A stretch of DNA of 64,000 bases from Bolinopsis microptera (lineage: Eukaryota; Ctenophora; Tentaculata; Lobata; Bolinopsidae). The translations under genes were made by a program, and so were the position numbers. Of the stretch, positions 40,816 to 53,445 are shown one piece after another. Each line of letters begins with the position of its first letter. The stretch's first letter is position 1. The stretch lies in the NCBI RefSeq assembly GCF_026151205.1, contig NC_087077.1, forward strand, positions 3,906,001 through 3,970,000. Reading direction: 5' to 3'. A model generated the notes under the pieces. That model did no database searches. It had not been told where the DNA came from and was given only the letters and a program-made list of their open reading frames with translations.

Positions 40816-41514
40816 TGTACACCGAACTTCATGACTATCGGAGTCTGTTGTCGTATCTTGTTTAATCTATTCATGGAATTAATTGGGAGTCTCTCTGGCA
40901 GGCAGGAGTTGGAGAATGTGGAGAGCAGTTTATAACAATTAAGCAAGAAGTTTAGTTTTGACTTTGGTAAATCGGTACCATAAGTTAAATTCGGTATCAA
41001 AGTACAAAGTGGACAGTAATACACCGGGAAGCAAGTTTTAGGTCAACATCAAAAATAATCTTTATATCGCCGCACGTTGCAAGTGTATATAAAAGGACCA
41101 ATCTGTTAATTTCACGTATCAAATACATACATAGTAATTAACAATGTCCTTGCAATGTTAATGATCGGGCACGGCGCGCGCTATCGTAGCTCTTGCCAAA
41201 CGTTTCCGAGAAGAAAGCGGCGGCCGCGCTACTTCGAAGAAATTAGACGAGTAACATCCGTCAAAAATTTCCGTCATATATTATACTTCACAACTTGGCA
41301 TAATCTTTGTACATTTTTTGTTTAAAAATCATAAACATTTTCAAGGGATCCAAGCAACGTATGCAAAAAGTTTGAAAAATAAAAAGCGCGACTCACAAGA
41401 ATATTTTTGTACCACGTTGTGACCAAACGTTGATTCTATCCAAAGCCCTTGCGCTGCAGTATAAGCGCGTGCCGGCTATGAAAACAAGCCGCGCCAGCAG
41501 CGGCGCGAATGCAC

Positions 41515-41751
41515 TTGTATCACGCAGTAGCGACCCCCACGGTCGTTTACACTATGCGTGATTGCTCTAACCAGAGCCCTATCGCTTGCAGTAGCGCGCG
41601 ACCGCCCGTAGCTGCAGTTAGCTGCGTGACGCGCCTTGTGAAACAGCGGCGGTCACGCCGTACACGTATACACATGGCTATGTGAAAATGGTGGGACGAT
41701 TACAGGGGGAGCCGCGCACTCGTGCGCGGAGGGCCATACAACATATGACAA
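41515..41751 (+). mobile_element. Interrupted family A element with a family C insert
   Basis: Begins TTGTATCACG and ends CATACAACATATGACAA like family A, but its middle is interrupted by a GC-rich piece starting TTGCTCTAACCAGAGCCCT and containing TTGCAGTAGCGCGCGACCGC. That inserted word (family C) recurs at about 41440, 41820, 43880, 44110, 44260 and 52300. No target duplication is recognisable in this low-quality stretch. A mirror copy lies at about 43985-44220. Confidence 0.6.
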
Positions 41752-42149
41752 AACACATATGCCATGTGACTACGCGTACTGCGTGTCGCGCTTTAATTAC
41801 TTGTTTAAGGCCGCGCGTACTGCAAGCGTGAGGGCTCTGGTTAGAGCATACTTTTTGCTTAATAAAATGTATCAAAATCAAAAAATAAAATCACGTATAT
41901 GCCAAAAATTTGAAAAAATATTAAACAGTGCAGCCGCGTTTAGTCATAATAGAGGAAACAAATTTTAGGGAAAATACAAAATTTAAATTCTGGTATTTAT
42001 TAATAAACAACAAAACATATCATATTCATAAAAATAAGCCGCCGCGTTGTTTGACTCCTTAGTAAGGTAAATATGTTAAGCTTGAAGGTGCCCGCGCATT
42101 ACAAAACCTATTGTGGCGATCACATGACACACGAGGTACTTGTGAGCGC

Positions 42150-42720
42150 AAATGGGGTGGATATGTATCTCTTCGCCACAACCATTGGAGGTGCGATAGA
42201 AGAGCTATTAGAAACTGCTGCTGTAAAGATGTTACACTGAACCTCTCACATTCCTGTCAACGGGAGTGAACCATTCCTGCAGGGGCACAACAAAGCAGAT
42301 GGAGCAGATTAGATGTTAGTGCTTGAGTGTATGAACTCATTGGAAAGGGCATTTTTAGATGTAAGAGTATTTCATGCTCAAGCTCCTTCCAATAAGGCTT
42401 TTGGAGCTCAACCACTATGTACAATACTCAAGAGAGACAGAAAAAGATTTATACAATAAAGGATTGTAAAAGTTGGAACATGGGACGTTTCACCGATAGT
42501 CCTATTATTTCAACCACGGGGGGAGTATGGGAAGGAGGGGTAATTAGTTCTTCAAGAATTAGACGGGATAAACTTACTAGGAAATCAGGGCCAACGGTTT
42601 ATAGTGAGGCATATGACATTTATTAGGAAACGAGAGTAAGATTTGACCTGATTGAGAACAAAAGTCTATAGTCATAGCCTTAGAGGGAGACGAGTGGGTT
42701 AAAAAGTAGTAGTGCAGTAA
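42150..42720 (+). pseudogene. Retroelement C-terminal fragment, left palindrome arm
   Basis: Nucleotide homologue of 34081-34660 (shared GGGGTGGATATGTATCTCTT and TTTCATGCTCAAGCTCCTTC) with many single-base losses that destroy the frame. It ends close to the palindrome axis. Confidence 0.85.
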
Positions 42721-42999
42721 AAATCGCAAGAATTAGAATAAATTTGGAAGCCTGTTCTTTAAATGCTTACTTATTCTACTTAAAGGGTGTTTATAAATTT
42801 TATTATTGTTCTACTGAATTATATTGATTTTTTATATTAGGGTAATTATTTAATTAGTGTAAATTGTTTCGAATAATTACCTTTATAAAAATTCAAATAT
42901 AAATTCAGTAGAACACTAAATAAATTTTAAACACATTTAATAGTATAAGTCAAGCCAGTTTTAAAGAACTGGCTTCCAAATTTATACTAATTCTGCTAT

Positions 43000-43590
43000 T
43001 TTTAACTGCACTACTACTTTTTCCAAACTCTCTCTCCTCTAAGGGCTATGATGACTGTTGTTATCAATCAGGTCAAATCGTACTCTCTTCATAATTAAAT
43101 GTCATTGCCTACACTATACCGTTGGCCAGATTTACTAGAAAGTTTATACGCTATTTCTTGAAGACTTATTAGCTTCCCTTCACCATACCCCCCGTGGTTG
43201 ATATAATAGGACTATCGGTGTGTAAAACGTCCCATGTTACACTTTTACAATCCTTATATTGTATAAATTCTTTTTCTGGTCTCTCGTGAGTATTTGTACA
43301 TAGTGGGTTAGGAGATTCCAAAGACTTATTGGAAGGAGCTTGAGCAAGATTTACTTCTTACATCTAAAAATGCCCACTTTCAATGACGTTCCATACACGC
43401 CTAGCACCGAAATTAACTTGCTCATCTGCTTTGTTGGCCCCTGCAGGCAGTTAGTTCTCCTCCCGTTGACCAGGAATGAGGAGAGGTTCAGTGGTAACAT
43501 CTTTACAGCCAGCAGTTTTAATAGCTCTGCTATCAAACAAATCCCTCAATGAGTTGTGGCGAAGAGATACATATCCACACTTTTGCGCTC
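43000..43590 (-). pseudogene. Retroelement C-terminal fragment, right palindrome arm
   Basis: Inverse copy of the fragment at 42150-42720 (minus-strand words GATGTAAGAAGTAAATCTTG and GTTACCACTGAACCTCTCC). It is also frame-broken, by different single-base changes. Confidence 0.85.
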
Positions 43591-46427
43591 ACAGTCCTCG
43601 TGCATCATGTGATCGCCACAGAGGTTTTGTAAATGCGGGGCACCTTCAAGCTTATAATATGTACCTTACTAAAGGAAGTCAACCAAACGCGCGGCTGTTA
43701 TTTTTATGATATGATATGATTTGATTGTTTTAATAAATACCAGAATTTAAATTGTTTGTTTTCTAAAATTGTTTTCCTATTATTATACTAAACGCGACTG
43801 CACTGTTAATGTTTTTTCAAATTTTTGGCATATAAGTGATTGATTTTTTGATTTTGATAAATTTTATTACAAAATTTTGCTCTAACCTAGAGCCCTCTCC
43901 CGCTTGCAGTTAGCGGCGAGGGACATGAAACAAGTAATAAAGCGCGTACGCAGTACGCGTAGGTCACATGCTATGTGTTGTCATATGTTGTATGGCCCGC
44001 CGCGCACGAGGTGCGCGGCTCCCCTGTATCGTCACCTTTTTTCACATAGCCAGTGTATACGTGACTGCAGTGACGCGCTTGTTCACAGCGCGTCACGCAG
44101 ATACTGAGCTACGGCGGGTCGCGCGCCTTCTGCAAGCGAGAGGGCTCTGGTTGAGCAAAGTCACCATAGGTGAACGACCGTGGGGTCGCAACGGTGATAC
44201 AAGTGCTTTCGCGCCGCTGCGGGGGCGCGATTGTTTCATAAGTCAGGCACGCGCTATACTGCAAGCGCAAGGGCTTTGGATAGAGCAAACTTTGGGTACA
44301 AAAGTGGTACAAAAATATTATTAGTGAGTCGCGCTTTTTATTTTTCCAAACTTTTTGCTAATTGCGTGGATCCATTTGAAAAATGTTATGAATTTTATTA
44401 AACAAAATGTAACAAAGATTTTTGCAAAGTTGTGAAGTATTATTATATTGACGGACATTGTTTTGAGGATGATAATGTCTAAGTTTCTTCGAAGCTAGGC
44501 CGCGTCGCCGCTTTCTTCTCGAAAGTTGGCAAGAGCTACGAAGTAGCGGCGCGCGGGCCCGTTTTTTTTTCCGATCATTAACAATGGTCAAGACCATGTA
44601 ATTAATTTGTATGTTTTTGATACGTGAAATTAACCATATTGGCTTTTATTACACTTGCAACGTTGCGCTAGTATTAAAGTAATTTTGATGTTGGCTAAAT
44701 CTTTTCCCGGTGGAATTTTAATGTCCACATTTTAATTGATACCGATTCTAATCTTATGTAACGATTACCAAAATCAAAGAGACTAAAACTTTAGACTTAT
44801 TTGTATTAAACTTCCTCCACCTTCTCCAAATCCTGCTGCCAGAGAGACTCCAAATTATATCCATGAAATATTAACATAGCATTCGACATCAGGGATCCGA
44901 GAGTCTTGGAGTTCGGTTACCACGCCCCTGGTGCAACCGGCGGGTTAACGAACGGATAGGACAGGGACTTCCAGGGGAGTCATGGCATGCTACGTGCAAA
45001 ACTCGTAGGAGTATGTAATGTTCATGCATCGTCATTGTGACTGCTACTCTATTGTTGTTTTGTAGTGTCCGATCCAAACCAAATCCTAGGGTACACGGAC
45101 GTGGAAGCCTGTGAGCGTGCTCGAGTCTGTTAAGTGTTGGTCTAGAGCTACACGAGACTTGGTAGCCTAGTAGAGCGTGTCTAAATCCTGGGGTTACACG
45201 AGTCGTTCGTGACTAAATGTGAGCATGTTTTAAATCCTAGGGTTACACGAGAATGGTTTAAGCCTTAGTGAGGCGTGTAGACGCTCTTATATCGTTGTTT
45301 GTGTGTCCGATCCAAAAATACCAAAACCTAGGGCCGGTTAACGAGGCGTGGAAGACTGTGCAACGTTAAAATCCTGTGGGTTACACAAGACATGGTAGCA
45401 GGTGGCGTGTAGGACCGCTCTCTATCGTTATTTTGAGTGTCCGATTCCTATTTCATAAAAACAATTCCTAGGGTACACGAGACGTGGAAAAGTCTGTGAG
45501 CGTGTTAGAGTTGTTAGAGTGTTCTAAGGATTCCTAGGGGTTACACAAGACGAGGTTGATGTGTGGCACGTTAAATCTGGGATTACGAGACTTGGTATAG
45601 CAGTGAGCGTGTGAGCGCTCCCTCTATAGTTGAGCCATCATCCCGGTTTGGTGAGGTGTTTCCGTGGGGCTTGTTATAACTTAATTATGGGAAGAACTAC
45701 CACTTGAGATTAAGAATTGTACAACCATTGGAATCTTTTATAAGTGTATTCTGAAAAACATGCTAATAATTTCTTATTAATATTTGTCAATCCTAGTTTT
45801 CCCTAATCTGGTTTACTGGAAAATGCATATAAATTATCGTTTATTTAGTGTATCAAGTATAATCTCCCTTTATTGGTTTAAGAATATAATGTGGGTTGCT
45901 TTTTCAGGTTTTATGTACCTCAAATGTTTTCGTGGCACATTGTTATTTTAAGTTGTTGTGACACTAATATAAAAGTTTAAGTTATTATTATTAATATAAC
46001 TAATCACCTGAATTAAAAGTATTGTGTAGACTAATAAATATCCCAAATATTTTGAAGGTTTCCATCCAATATGGTAGGTCCTCCTTATTTAACTTTGAAT
46101 CACGTTATTTTTATAATTTGGCTGAGTTGACTGGACAACATTGATAAGGATCCCTACTGGTGAAGGTAACAATGAAAATGTTCCATAGATAAACTGCACG
46201 TGATTACCCCTACTTGTAACCTGGCTGGCGAACAGCATGGCACATATTAAGATGTGTAGCTGACTGTATAATAATCATACCATGATTATTATATTAAATC
46301 TAGGATTTTGGACCTGGACCGATCATTCGGCCACCTATCACTAAGTAACTATTCCTAATCTAATCAGCAATCACGTAAACTAGCCTGATTCCATCATACG
46401 GAAAACCTATGAATCCCACAGTGACAG

Positions 46428-46682
46428 ATGCATATGTTTTTAAACGTGCTTGACAAGATTTCAGACTATGAACAGCTGCTCATTGATTTGTGTGCTGTCA
46501 TTCAAGATGGACATATCCTCCTATCGAGAGCACAACTGATTCAGGTATGTTTATTAAATAATCCTCAATTTCCCTTTATGTTTCACGGACCCAATGTGGA
46601 GAAGATTGCATTTCATATAATTGATAAATTTAAGTCGTGTAATTTAACAATATTCCTGCATCAAGAGTGGTCTATGAACTAG
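46428..46682 (+). other. Short open frame in the repeat arm
   Basis: Open for 84 codons with a protein-like stretch (LDKISDYEQLLIDLCAVIQ, HGPNVEKIAFHI). The corresponding segments at 38400-38560 and 39190-39340 are broken by stops and indels. It may be a remnant of a coding exon of the repeat or a captured gene exon. No family was recognised. Confidence 0.3.
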
Positions 46683-46689
46683 AACAGCT

Positions 46690-47026
46690 GTGTTATACAC
46701 AATACAGCTGTACTATTTCAATATAGGTGACTATATTGGTAATATATCCTCTCAGTCCAATACATTCATTAACGGACCTTAGGTTTAGGATTTAGAGTGC
46801 CATCTGTCCCTCTTCAACATCGCGACTCGCGAGGAGGTGCAGTTGTTCTTTATCACGCTAGAAGATTGTTCGGCGGTCAAGTTGAGCTTTACGTTTAATG
46901 AGCCAGTCTGAGTTTGAAATTCTAGACCCTTATTGAAATTCGGAGCAGTTGATTCGATATTTCATTTTTTGAGTTTGATACAAACCAATTTTGAATTTAT
47001 CACAAATAAACTTATTATCGTGATGT
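46690..47026. other. 5' flank of the GPCR gene
   Basis: No gene or repeat recognised. It is the presumed promoter side of the receptor gene. Confidence 0.4.
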
Positions 47027-48599
47027 ATGCAATTTGATTATCCAATATCCATTTCGGTGCAAACGATCGCTAGCAAATCTTTGTTCAGATACGAATTCGA
47101 AATGGCCGATTTAGGCCGATTTTATAGGACTGGCAGCAACACAACCTGTTATCCTATCTTATCCTACAACTCAGAGCTCATCCACCTGATACCCATCAGC
47201 TCCAGCTCTGAGAATGCGGAGCAGGTACAGGATATAGCGGGGGTTTGTTTCATCAGTTTGGTGGCACTCTCAACTTTAGTCAACTCTGTCATCATTATAC
47301 ACTTCCTGGTGAAGAGGAAGTACAAGAGATCACATCACATGACTTACTTGAATCTCGCTGTAGCTGACCTGTTAATTTCTGTTTACGGTACTGCCGTGAG
47401 AGGACCAGGTGATTTCTTTATCTTTCTACTTTTATGAAACTGAATATGGATTTAAGTTCGGTATTTTTTAGCTGAAATTGCTCAAAAATTACAATTTTTA
47501 AAGATATTCAGAGAAAGTGAGCTCTTATCAGTTATAGAGACCAGCTTCTGAATTTGTAACTAATTTATTTTCACTTTTCAGCCATTTACAACGGTATAAA
47601 TACAGAAACAATGTGTTTCGTGTCTCTTCTCATCAGCACATACGTCACCATGGTAAACTTTGCTTCAATCGTCCCTCTGACCTACGATAGAGTAGTTGCA
47701 GTCCTCTTCCCGTACAGGTCCAGTAATAATAAATAATAGTTAGAACCTAATTAGAATCTGTGAGGCTTTCAACTTTTACATACTTCTCGTTAACTTTAAT
47801 CTGCTCAGCTGTATTCTCAGTTCCTAGTCTTAGTTAAATGCATTGGTTAAAATGTCATTTTTTTAGTTAAATGAAGTCAAACGGTTGAATTGTAAGGTGA
47901 TTCTTTCCATTCGAAAGATGATTCGCATTAAATCATTCATTCTGATTTCTAATCTCTCTCAGATACAAAGACCAGGAACACAGGACACAACTGAAATACT
48001 TCATCGCTTTTATCTGGATCGCTCCCATTGTAGTACTACTAATCATCAACATATCTGTATACGCTCAGGGTCGAACCTTCAGCAGATTCTGCCCCGACAC
48101 CTCCACATGCAGATTTGATACTTGGGGGGATATCTTCATCTACTTTCTTGCCAGTTTCTTCTACATCCTTCCCCTCCTCTTCAACATCATATCCTACTCT
48201 GCGATCATCAGGCAGCTACGAAACAGACGACCCAGCTCCAGGAACCTCCTCATTTCTCTGAGAGCTATCCTAGTGTGTGTTGTGTTCACCATGTCGTGGG
48301 TCCCTCACTTTACTTTCCACGTGACACATCTAGCTGATCAACACTTCATGTGGGTCTGCCAAGTGTTCATGTACCTCAATGCGATCACTGACCCCTTGTT
48401 GTACGTTTTCTCCCCGAATGCTATCAAACCATGTATAAACAAGATAAGGGTGAAACGGGGGTTTACTCATAGAACCAGTGGAGATGTAGTGTCTCCTGTG
48501 AGTGTATTTTTGAGAAGAGGTCCTAATGATTCGGGGATCATAGTTAATCCAGCTTATCAATCATCTTCAAACATGTGCAGTTCATCAGTAACCTTGTAA
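47027..48599 (+). CDS. Class A (rhodopsin-like) G-protein-coupled receptor
   Basis: A seven-helix plasma-membrane receptor; the ligand cannot be inferred. Exons: 47027-47408 (or from the ATG at 47102), 47582-47717, 47963-48599, joining in frame to 384 or 359 codons. The N-terminus has an N-glycosylation site (SNTTC). TM1 contains LVNSVIII; TM2 NLAVADLL; the conserved TM3 Cys is in ETMCFVSLL; the DRY motif appears as DRV (about 47686); an ECL2 Cys is in FCPDTSTC; TM6 has a CVVFTMSWVPHF block; TM7 has DPLLY in place of NPxxY. A short C-tail ends SSSVTL, a possible PDZ-binding end. The 47102 start gives a shorter, more typical N-terminus. Confidence 0.9.
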
Positions 48600-49509
48600 A
48601 TTGCAATGTTCGTGAATAATGATACCAGAACATCATTAACTGCAAGCATAAGTGTTGTGTTTTTAGAAAGGCAATTGGTTGATCTTTTCACGCTGCCCGA
48701 CTGGGCCAAGTTTTTGTGTGAGTGGTTAATTATAGCTGTAACGTTTTTCGTTTACTAACCAAGGCAAGATTAAGTTTGTAACAGAACCAAATATCTGTGA
48801 ATGAATTACCCAACTGATTGCTTGAAATAGAAACCTGGGAGTTAGGACAGGAAAAGCTAAGGCTAATAAGGTGCGATTTGCCATATTTTATTTATTCGAG
48901 TGTGGACAGACCATGAACTCCCATAATGATCAAAGACAAAATGACACAAGAATTGTTGACAAATCTTGCTAAAATCACACCAACAGGTATAATATAATAA
49001 TTAAATATCTTATCATTCAACGAAAAAGCAAAAATGCCGTTTTTTAAAACCAGCTTTTAACAACGATTCATTTTTCACCAAAATGCTTTTAGTTTTACTG
49101 TTAGAAATTAATGATCTGCTCTGTAATAACGATTTTCAGTGAATTTGAACATGAGGATTGATATTAGTTTACAATCAACGCTAAAAGTACAAACAAAATT
49201 ATTTTCAAACATTAATCATTCAAATGTCCAAATAGGCCACTTGGTCGATGCACGTTGGACAGCCATTAATTGGGCGAATTCGTTTATTGTTTGTAAAATC
49301 GTTTCCAGATTAGGGTAATTTTTAAAATTGGTGGCCTCCTACCTGTATCACTATCAATGAGTAAACTTATCGCGTTGACTGGTACGTCAGACTCAGAATT
49401 CTCTTTGTTTTAAATTGAATGCCGTATGTCTTCGGCTTTAAAGGGTGTTTCAATCATCATTGAGAGTATTCCGTCGCGTTATCTTTCATTATATTCTCTT
49501 CTTCTTTCT
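48600..49509. other. Convergent intergenic region
   Basis: Lies between the GPCR (plus) and the unrecognised gene at 49510 (minus). AT-rich, and I see no repeat or gene. Both 3' UTRs must fall here. Confidence 0.45.
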
Positions 49510-51174
49510 TCATGGCGCCGGAAATGTGAAGCAAGCTTCTGAGTTAACGTAGGTGAGTGGGCGCTGTTTCAATCTATTTACCATGTCTTTGATCACTCCA
49601 CGTTTATCTTTTGTAGCTGCTAAAGCGAGAATATCTAGAACCTGGCTTTGTCTTATTGAGTAGATTCTCGAAAAACGGATGATTAAGCCAATTGAATCTT
49701 CGTTCAATATCTTCATCATTATTCTATACGGTATGTTAACAATAAAGAATTGTAGAAAATTTAAACAAGTATTCATTATGTGATCATCTACAAACGATAT
49801 TTGTTTTTGGCTGAGCATTCTGTTTAAGAACTGGAGAGCACTTGGAAATATGGGCAGCAAATCCACAGGTTTCACCTCTTCTTTAAACCAGTCTATTAAA
49901 AAAATGCTCGCAGACTGTATATATTTTAGGCGAAGTAAGTCGTAATCTTTGTATGAAGACAGAACTTCAGTTATAGCATCAACGATACCCTCTTTCACAA
50001 GAAAACGTTTAGCTTTCTGTACATCAGATTCATTGAGCTCCAAGTGGATTGTTTCTTTCATATATTGTATGAGAAGCAAGATGGGTAGCAATTCTTGTGA
50101 ATGTGTCTCGATTCGTTTAACATAAGTAAGGGCACTCGATACGAGTAGTAAAACGTCTTCCAACTTATTGTACTTGACTGGAAATGGTGATCCATTGTAG
50201 ATTCCTAGAATTTGGTTGAAAATATCTTCTTCATTCCTGAAACAAGCCAAAAGGGCTGTTGCCAACATCACCTTTTCATCTACTAGCCAGTGACAAATCT
50301 CCTCTGAATCAAACGATCTCTTCTCAGAAACGTGTTTTACCATCTTAAGCAGTGGTACAATCAATTGCCTATCATTCCAATATTTGACAGCTGTGCAGAC
50401 CATTCTGGGAAAGGTAGGGTCACGGTTAAGTATACTGCTCAGGACGTTTGACCGTTCAGCCCCGAAGTACCCCTCTATATATTCCATGATTTGGCCCCGG
50501 GAGAAATCAAACATGGGAAGGTCCCAAACATTACTAGACGGATTCTCTCTAGCTTCACTGATTTTTGATGCAAATTCATCCGGATCACAGCTTAGGCTGT
50601 TTCCTTTTATCGGCTCAACTAAAACTGGCTGAAACTCTTTGCTGTTTGTGCTTTCCAGTGGGTCTCTTTTCTGTCCTTTCAAGCTTGTCCGGGGCTTAAT
50701 TTCTGGGCGTGTTTTCTTTGACTTACCAGCTTTTTGTTTACCTTCCGCCTTTTTGACGCCCTGATCTGCTATAAAATCGAGAATTGGCGCCACTTTAAAT
50801 TCTTTTGCAAAAGAAGTTACAACTTTTTGCAGTTCATCATCTTTACTTAGTATCTTCCCGAGATCTGAAATAAACAGAAATTGTTTGATTTAAAGTTCAC
50901 GATGTAAGTCACCACCTGATTCATCTGCAATGTCCCGCAATAACATACTTTTGTTTCACAATAATATTTTACAAACAAGGCAATTAATGGTAATAAAATA
51001 AAATGTTTACACCTGATGCTTACCTCCTGCTGTTTCTGATGTTGAACCCACATCAAACTTTTCAAACTGATCAATCAATTCCAGAACTCTGCGTCTGTTC
51101 TTTCGCCGTCTGTTATTCTCCTTTGTTTTGATACTATTTACTATCAGGTCTACTACCGTACTTATTTCTTCCAT
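49510..51174 (-). CDS. Unrecognised helical protein, two exons, 501 residues
   Basis: Exons 51174-51024 and 50864-49510 join in phase with GT-AG borders; ATG at 51174 and TGA at 49510-49512. The N-terminus (about residues 17-30) is very basic (KENNRRRKNRRRV), a possible nuclear localisation or RNA-binding patch. A second Lys-rich linker follows near residues 90-115 (KQKAGKSKKTRPEIK). From about residue 150 on, the sequence is regularly alpha-helical and leucine-rich (LATALLACF, LLPILLLIQYM, VLDILALAATKDK), as in armadillo/HEAT-type solenoids, but I cannot assign a family. There is no signal peptide or membrane segment that I trust. Long single frame, clean splicing and no decay make a real gene likely. 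Confidence 0.85.
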
Positions 51175-51344
51175 TCTATAACTGATTTATCACACGATCA
51201 TTATAAAATTTATAACAAGTACGTGTGGAACTAGTTGAATATATATGTTTCAAATGATTAATTATAAGATGAATTATCGCTTCAGCTAACTTACTTAGTT
51301 GAACTAAACTATTTCAATTATATTCATAATGAAATATTGGCACT

Positions 51345-51640
51345 ATCCGAGCGGAGTCCGGCGGTGCTCCGCCAAAATGTATTTACACTGGACTCGAATA
51401 CATTTTGGCGGACTCCGAGCGGAGCCGAGCGGACTCCGAGCGGACTTTAAAGTCCGCCGCGGACTCCGAGCGGCTCCGCGGCGGCTCGGCGGAGTGTCCG
51501 CCGCGAACTAAGCCACTAGGCGGACTCCGGTCCGCCGCGGACTCCGGCGGAGTGCTTGGCGGACTCCGGCGGACCTCTCCGGCGGACTTGAATCCGGCGG
51601 AGTCCGGCGGAGCTTGGACTCCGCCCGGAGTCCGCCGAAC
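51345..51640 (+). repeat. CGGACTCCG minisatellite
   Basis: Iterated GGCGGACTCCGAGCGGA-like words, strongly GC-rich and partly self-complementary. Open frames across it on both strands are composition artefacts. A shorter mirror block lies at 54478-54535 and 54646-54700. Confidence 0.9.
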
Positions 51641-52403
51641 TCCAACAGAGTCCACTGACTTCCGACCTCCGACTTCCGACCCTCGGCTAAATTTGTCACG
51701 TGACATACAACATAGCATTTTGCGATATTGTGGTCAGATGAAAAGGTCGCTAGTGATAAACCTTAACCATTACCCTCACAATGTCAATAGTGTACAACTC
51801 TAGTCCTAACTTTGACCCTATAATGTATAAACGTTGACCCTAACCCTCCACCAAACCGTCAGCAGCGAAATATCAATGTCATTGACTGGTCACGTGACCA
51901 AAACAATTTTTGTCATATTATCTCATATAGGGAAGCGTTTTTAGTTTTACCCTACACGTTGCATGTGGTGTCATTTGGCCGGATCCCAGCAAGCAAAAAT
52001 ACGTCGACCAGATCACAGTACGACACCAGCACTCTCTACGCTCTTCGAGCTCCGATCGTCCTGTGACGAAGTAAGGACGAAGCCTGAGGTCCTCAGGTAA
52101 CATCGACCACCGATTGTAAATTCAGAGATTTTTTGACATAAAGGTCAAATGTAAAACTAAAATCTTAATCATAATGCAATGTTGATTGATTGACGACGTC
52201 AATTTTTGAGCACAGCGCGAGCGCATGCGGAAAAGGACCGCGTAGCTAGTAGTATAGTCAAGATGTTGATAAATATTTGGCTTGTGGCGCGATATGTTGC
52301 TCTAACTATAGCCCTCTCGGTTGCAGTAGCGCGCGACCGCCGGAGGCGGAAATGACCTAGTTAGCTAGGTAAACGCGATGTGCCTTGTAGGATGTGCCTT
52401 GTA

Positions 52404-52454
52404 GCAACGAGCTTCGTTGCTCGTCGCACGTCGACGAACAACGAAGCTCGTTGC
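52404..52454. repeat. Perfect 16-bp inverted repeat (hairpin)
   Basis: GCAACGAGCTTCGTTG at 52404-52419 is exactly mirrored at 52439-52454 around a 19-base spacer that is itself GTCGACG-rich. It sits just past a family C word (TTGCTCTAACTATAGCCCTC, near 52298). Confidence 0.9.
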
Positions 52455-53189
52455 AACGCGCCGCGCAATGAGCTGCCAGGCTAAGACATCATCCTGGTCC
52501 AACAAATTTTGGCGAGCGATTTTCTCCAAAAATTTAATGAGGGCGCCGACTTCCACTCTGGCTAGGTTTCTTCTTACCCAGCGCGCGTTCCTTAATGGAT
52601 GAGGTAAAATTAGGTAAAAAGAATCCACCGACTTGGCCAGAGTGCTTTCATGAAACTTTATTATACTAGCTTGGCGTTGTAGGATTATATACTTTAATTT
52701 CGGATCGAGTGAAGCGAGTGATACACATTACTTTGATTAAACTCATGCTGATCACAATACAGTACAGGGAAGTGGGTAACACGGCTTGCAGTCGCAGCTG
52801 CGGCTTCTCGCTGGCGGTAATATTTCAATGAACAAGAATTAAGAAAAAGAGAATTTAAGAAAAAGAGAATTTTATTTGCCACAGAATAATCAATACATAT
52901 AATATACTTCAAAAACTTCAAAATATATTGTAAGTTCATCTATCGTTCATAAGATGGGGTACTCTCAATAATCAAGTACATGATTACCCGACCCGCCGCG
53001 CCACGCAAGCACCACACTGCAATTGAAATTGGAGATGTAAGCATAATGGGCGCGGGGGCGCCGCGCACGTGGATCGAGCCGGCCCACGTACCCAAATTGC
53101 AAATGCAAATGTACATGTCACAATGTCACACTCACAGTCACATTTATTAATTTCTACACAATTTATTCATTATACTTATCTGCCCACGA

Positions 53190-53445
53190 GTGCTGGTATC
53201 AAATTGTGTCTTAAGACACTTTCTAGTGGTCTGAATAGTTCTGCTATGTTGGGAACAGTTCTTTGAAGGTATTGCCATCTGCAATTTACTCCTTTAGTGT
53301 ATGCAGCTAACGCTGCCTGTGGCTCATCGGCAGCAAATGTAGAAAGTTTTTTTATATCCTTTACCCATTTCTCTACTTTCTTTTTGACATGATATTCCTC
53401 CTTGAACCTAGGGGTTCCAATTACCGCTCCGAGGTAATAATATAT
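53190..53445 (-). pseudogene. Retroelement fragment (middle part of the RT family)
   Basis: The minus strand reads LGAVIGTPRFKEEYHVKKK, FAADEPQAALAAYTKGV and PLESVLRHNLIPALVG. This aligns with the segment after RHLGAVLG in the 19.9-kb copy (TPEFKDTY, SQPQAAYACFTHGV, ITHELIPTIFG). Only this central part is present, ending in a stop; the catalytic LADDA and nuclease parts are absent. Confidence 0.85.

Larger units (their letters stand above)
39190..46625. repeat. Large imperfect palindrome, axis near 42870
   Basis: The left arm (about 39190-42840) matches the right arm (about 42890-46625) in inverse. Three anchor pairs share the axis: 39252/46515 (GATGGACATATCC), 41712/44020 (GGGGAGCCGCGCAC) and 42290/43433 (CCTGCAGGGGC). 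The arms carry outer modules with GATCGGAC and CTACACGCTCACAG words, GC-rich family A and C pieces, and an innermost retroelement C-terminal fragment. The arms differ by very frequent 1-base indels. Confidence 0.85.

Noticed and set aside
51383-51803. Several overlapping 60-130 codon frames on both strands, Pro/Ser/Arg-rich
   Set aside because: They come from the GC-rich CGGACTCCG minisatellite, where stops are rare in all frames. The same frames in the mirror arm are interrupted by element insertions.
52365-52628. 87-codon minus-strand frame and its plus-strand shadow
   Set aside because: Covers the 16-bp GC-rich hairpin and the family C word; the Arg-rich text is a product of the palindrome.
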